Source: Dyadobacter soli (lineage in GTDB: Bacteria > Bacteroidota > Bacteroidia > Cytophagales > Spirosomataceae). From it: a DNA stretch of 64,000 nt. Made by a program: the position numbers and the translations under genes. Below the pieces are notes generated by a model. The model was not told the origin of the DNA and did not search any database. It saw only the letters and a list, made by a program, of their open reading frames with translations. The stretch covers positions 1 to 64,000 of the forward strand of contig NZ_FNAN01000012.1 in NCBI RefSeq assembly GCF_900101885.1, given 5' to 3'. Below are positions 63,240 to 64,000 of this stretch, in pieces (position 1 is the first letter of the stretch; each line of letters starts with the position of its first letter).

Positions 63240-63254
63240 ATATGTATGTACATT
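63240..63254. promoter_or_regulatory. Candidate GntR operator B
   Basis: Read on the minus strand it is AATGTACATACATAT, identical over 15 bases to the site at 53288-53302. It lies between the minus-strand gene starting at 63220 and the plus-strand fucosidase starting at 63442, so one site could act on both. Confidence 0.6.
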
Positions 63255-63441
63255 ATGTGTTAGATTTTCGCATCAATGAATAAGGTGTAGCCCGAACAAG
63301 CAAACAGCGCTCGTTATAAAGAGACCTATCGGTTAACGATTCCATAAAACAGCTGATACCAGCCTGGGGATAATTTTAGTAACCTAAATTAACCCATTGG
63401 CACAGTATTTCTACCATATTTGCGAAAACAACCTTGCTGCT

Positions 63442-64000
63442 ATGAAAAGAATTTCTGAACTGGTTGGTGGTGTTTTGTTCGTATTTTTTACGACTTGTTT
63501 ACCCGGTTTTGGCCAGGATGGCAAGCTCCGGATCACCACTACATCTTCAAGCGAATATCAAAAATCTCCCCAAACGTCGATCTATCCCGCATTTGTCGAC
63601 AACATCATATACCAGTCGTGGACGGAAGCCGGACCAAAGCCGTTTTTCCAGCTCACAGCCGATGGGGGAACTCCGCCTTACAACTGGTCAGTTGCAGACG
63701 GGACATTGCCGGGAGGATTACAGCTCGACAAAACCGGGAAAATTCGCGGCATGGCGAATAAGGAGGGCAACTATCCGTTTACCGCGAAAGTGACGGACGC
63801 CAAAGGTGGTACCGTGACAAAATCCCTTGTTTTTGAAGCTGCACCATCCCGTTCACAATGGTACTCCGACGCCAAATTCGGCTTTTTCATACAGTGGGGT
63901 GTGTTCACCCAACCGTCCCTCAAAGGCAAGGACGGCATTGAACAGTTTGAAAAACGCATTACCAAATTCAATGCCGACAAATGGGCGCAACAGGTGGTGG
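63442..64000 (+). CDS. Alpha-L-fucosidase (GH29), N-terminal part, cut by the window end
   Basis: The frame from the ATG at 63442 stays open to the window edge (186 codons). A signal peptide (about 1-25, VLFVFFTTCLPGFGQ) is followed by a putative Ig domain (about 55-130; TPPYNWSVADGTLPGGLQL and VTDAKGGTVTKSLVF). The start of the GH29 catalytic barrel comes next: WYSDAKFGFFIQWGVFTQ and ITKFNADKWAQQVV, matching the family's W..aKFGiFIHWG..S signature with Gln in place of the usual His. It diverges from the DUF4185-like gene and shares the operator region with it. It should remove terminal fucose from oligosaccharides. Confidence 0.82.
   Translation, partial: MKRISELVGGVLFVFFTTCLPGFGQDGKLRITTTSSSEYQKSPQTSIYPAFVDNIIYQSWTEAGPKPFFQLTADGGTPPYNWSVADGTLPGGLQLDKTGKIRGMANKEGNYPFTAKVTDAKGGTVTKSLVFEAAPSRSQWYSDAKFGFFIQWGVFTQPSLKGKDGIEQFEKRITKFNADKWAQQVV

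Overview
The window looks like chromosomal DNA of a Cytophagales bacterium (phylum Bacteroidota), closest in style to Dyadobacter/Spirosomaceae. The grounds are two SusC/SusD pairs, four large secreted proteins with type IX secretion (T9SS) C-terminal sorting domains, MacB/FtsX permeases of about 800 residues, Y_Y_Y beta-propeller histidine kinases, promoters of the TAnnTTTG type, and almost no Shine-Dalgarno signals. No rRNA, tRNA or CRISPR array was seen.

Layout. (1) 1-1.6 kb is a graveyard of truncated genes: an ISL3-type transposase joined to a tyrosine recombinase with a frameshift and an internal stop, an HEXXH protein joined to the tail of a GNAT acetyltransferase, and the start of a transmembrane terpene-cyclase-like protein. 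(2) 1.9-14.3 kb is a mirrored regulatory block: kinase and regulator, a 1991-residue T9SS surface protein, then a paralogous regulator and kinase. (3) 15-21.9 kb holds a second T9SS protein, a serine-recombinase remnant, an FtsX permease behind a sigma54-like promoter, and a diheme cytochrome c. (4) 22-27.8 kb holds a NarL-type regulator, an NHL-like exported protein, a Y_Y_Y kinase and a small lipoprotein. (5) 28-37.8 kb holds SusC/SusD pair 1, a third T9SS protein and a secreted amidohydrolase. (6) 37.8-41.9 kb has two genes destroyed by internal deletions (TlpA thioredoxin, FtsX permease) around two intact envelope genes. (7) 41.9-64 kb is mostly minus strand and looks like a glycan utilisation region: a T9SS glycoside hydrolase, a six-gene cluster (two PSCyt1-type cytochrome proteins, DUF1501, MFS sugar porter, ROK kinase), SusC/SusD pair 2, a GntR/HutC regulator, a bipartite class I phosphomannose isomerase, a DUF4185/DUF5005-like protein, and the start of a GH29 alpha-L-fucosidase.

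The most informative signals are regulatory. A near-identical 14-base sequence (ATGTACAWACATAT type) lies upstream of the ROK/MFS/cytochrome cluster (two copies), SusC 2, and the divergent isomerase/fucosidase genes. It is the best candidate operator for the local GntR protein and would tie 44-64 kb into one regulon. A conserved block of about 90 bp, with a 15-base identical core and a TAnnTTTG box, precedes the two T9SS genes at 3963-9938 and 15031-17850. A TAGTAA-N4-TTACTA palindrome precedes both the regulator at 22092 and the kinase at 24086. These come from reading the sequence by eye; no database search or alignment program was run.
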